DNA of 5,742 bases from an uncultured Clostridia bacterium (lineage in GTDB: Bacteria; Bacillota; Clostridia; Oscillospirales; Ruminococcaceae): assembly GCA_947175045.1 (NCBI GenBank), contig CAMWLH010000153.1, positions 1 to 5,742 of the forward strand, in the 5' to 3' direction. Below, one piece after another: positions 5,574 through 5,742 of this stretch. The notes under the pieces are model-generated. The model saw only the letters and a program-made list of their open reading frames with translations, was not told the DNA's origin and did not search any database. A program made the translations under genes and the position numbers. How positions within the stretch are numbered: position 1 is the stretch's first letter; each line of letters opens with the position of its first letter.

Positions 5574-5742
5574 ATGGACAAGAAAAAGAATAATGAAAAA
5601 AAGGCGGATTTTTCCGTAAACTATCTTTCTGATCCGTCTATAATGTACCTTTCCGAAATCGGTGTTATAATATGCGATAAGGTCTGGGATATCGGCATGG
5701 ATGATCTGTGTCTTTTTCAGATCGACGATGTTTGCTTTGAGG
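5574..5742 (+). CDS. N-terminal 56 residues of an unrecognised protein, third gene of the chaperone cluster
   Basis: ATG 5574 lies 9 nt after the stop of the Hsp70-like gene, and its ribosome site TAGGAGT (5562-5568) overlaps that stop codon, so the two are probably co-translated. The frame runs open past the window end. It begins with a lysine-rich tail (DKKKNNEKKADF), then a segment with YLSEIGVIICDKVWDIGMDD. There is no signal peptide. Too little is visible to assign a family. Close coupling suggests it works with the Hsp70/GrpE-like pair, perhaps as a client, adaptor or sensor. Confidence 0.75.
   Translation, partial: MDKKKNNEKKADFSVNYLSDPSIMYLSEIGVIICDKVWDIGMDDLCLFQIDDVCFE

Noticed and set aside
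1..5742. CRISPR array, tRNA or rRNA genes, insertion sequence
   Set aside because: There are no regularly spaced repeats, no tRNA-like cloverleaf, no rRNA-like sequence and no transposase motif in the window.

Overview
The window looks like chromosomal DNA of a Gram-positive clostridial bacterium, possibly a Ruminococcus-like gut Firmicute. This rests on strong AAGGAGGT ribosome binding sites, sigma-A promoters with TTGAAA boxes, AT-rich intergenic DNA, moderate-GC genes and a Lys/Glu-rich protein style. The assignment is by general appearance only; no taxonomic marker gene is present. Every supported gene is on the + strand.

Left part (1-893): the 3' end of a gene that begins before the window. 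It encodes a charged, mostly helical protein I do not recognise, and it is closed by a clear rho-independent terminator at 862-893. Next comes an AT-rich stretch (about 894-1368) with no convincing conventional gene but dense signals. It holds a near-consensus promoter (950-978), a possible 23-residue ORF with a non-standard ATA start, a bulged hairpin, an 11-bp inverted repeat, and a second near-consensus promoter (1227-1255). The second promoter drives a structured leader of about 107 nt.

Middle part: that leader feeds a 75-residue four-cysteine protein (1369-1596), probably zinc-binding. An imperfect terminator-type hairpin (1643-1694) follows. Then comes a tight gene cluster: a GrpE-like coiled-coil protein (1774-2757), an Hsp70-like ATPase starting 3 nt later (2761-5564), and the first 56 codons of an unrecognised protein (5574 to the window end).

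The main result is a chaperone-type pair, a divergent GrpE-like exchange factor beside a divergent Hsp70. The Hsp70 has about 320 extra N-terminal residues, including what looks like a GAF-type sensor fold. In this sequence the Hsp70 gene is broken: its ATPase domain runs in one frame to about 4338 and continues in another from about 4335. The best explanation is loss of one GAGC unit from a tandem GAGC repeat, which would restore a 935-residue protein with all the Hsp70 nucleotide-binding motifs. Whether this is a real mutation, a reversible switch or an assembly error cannot be told from the window. The pair presumably acts together in the cytoplasm on unknown clients; no J-domain partner is visible here.
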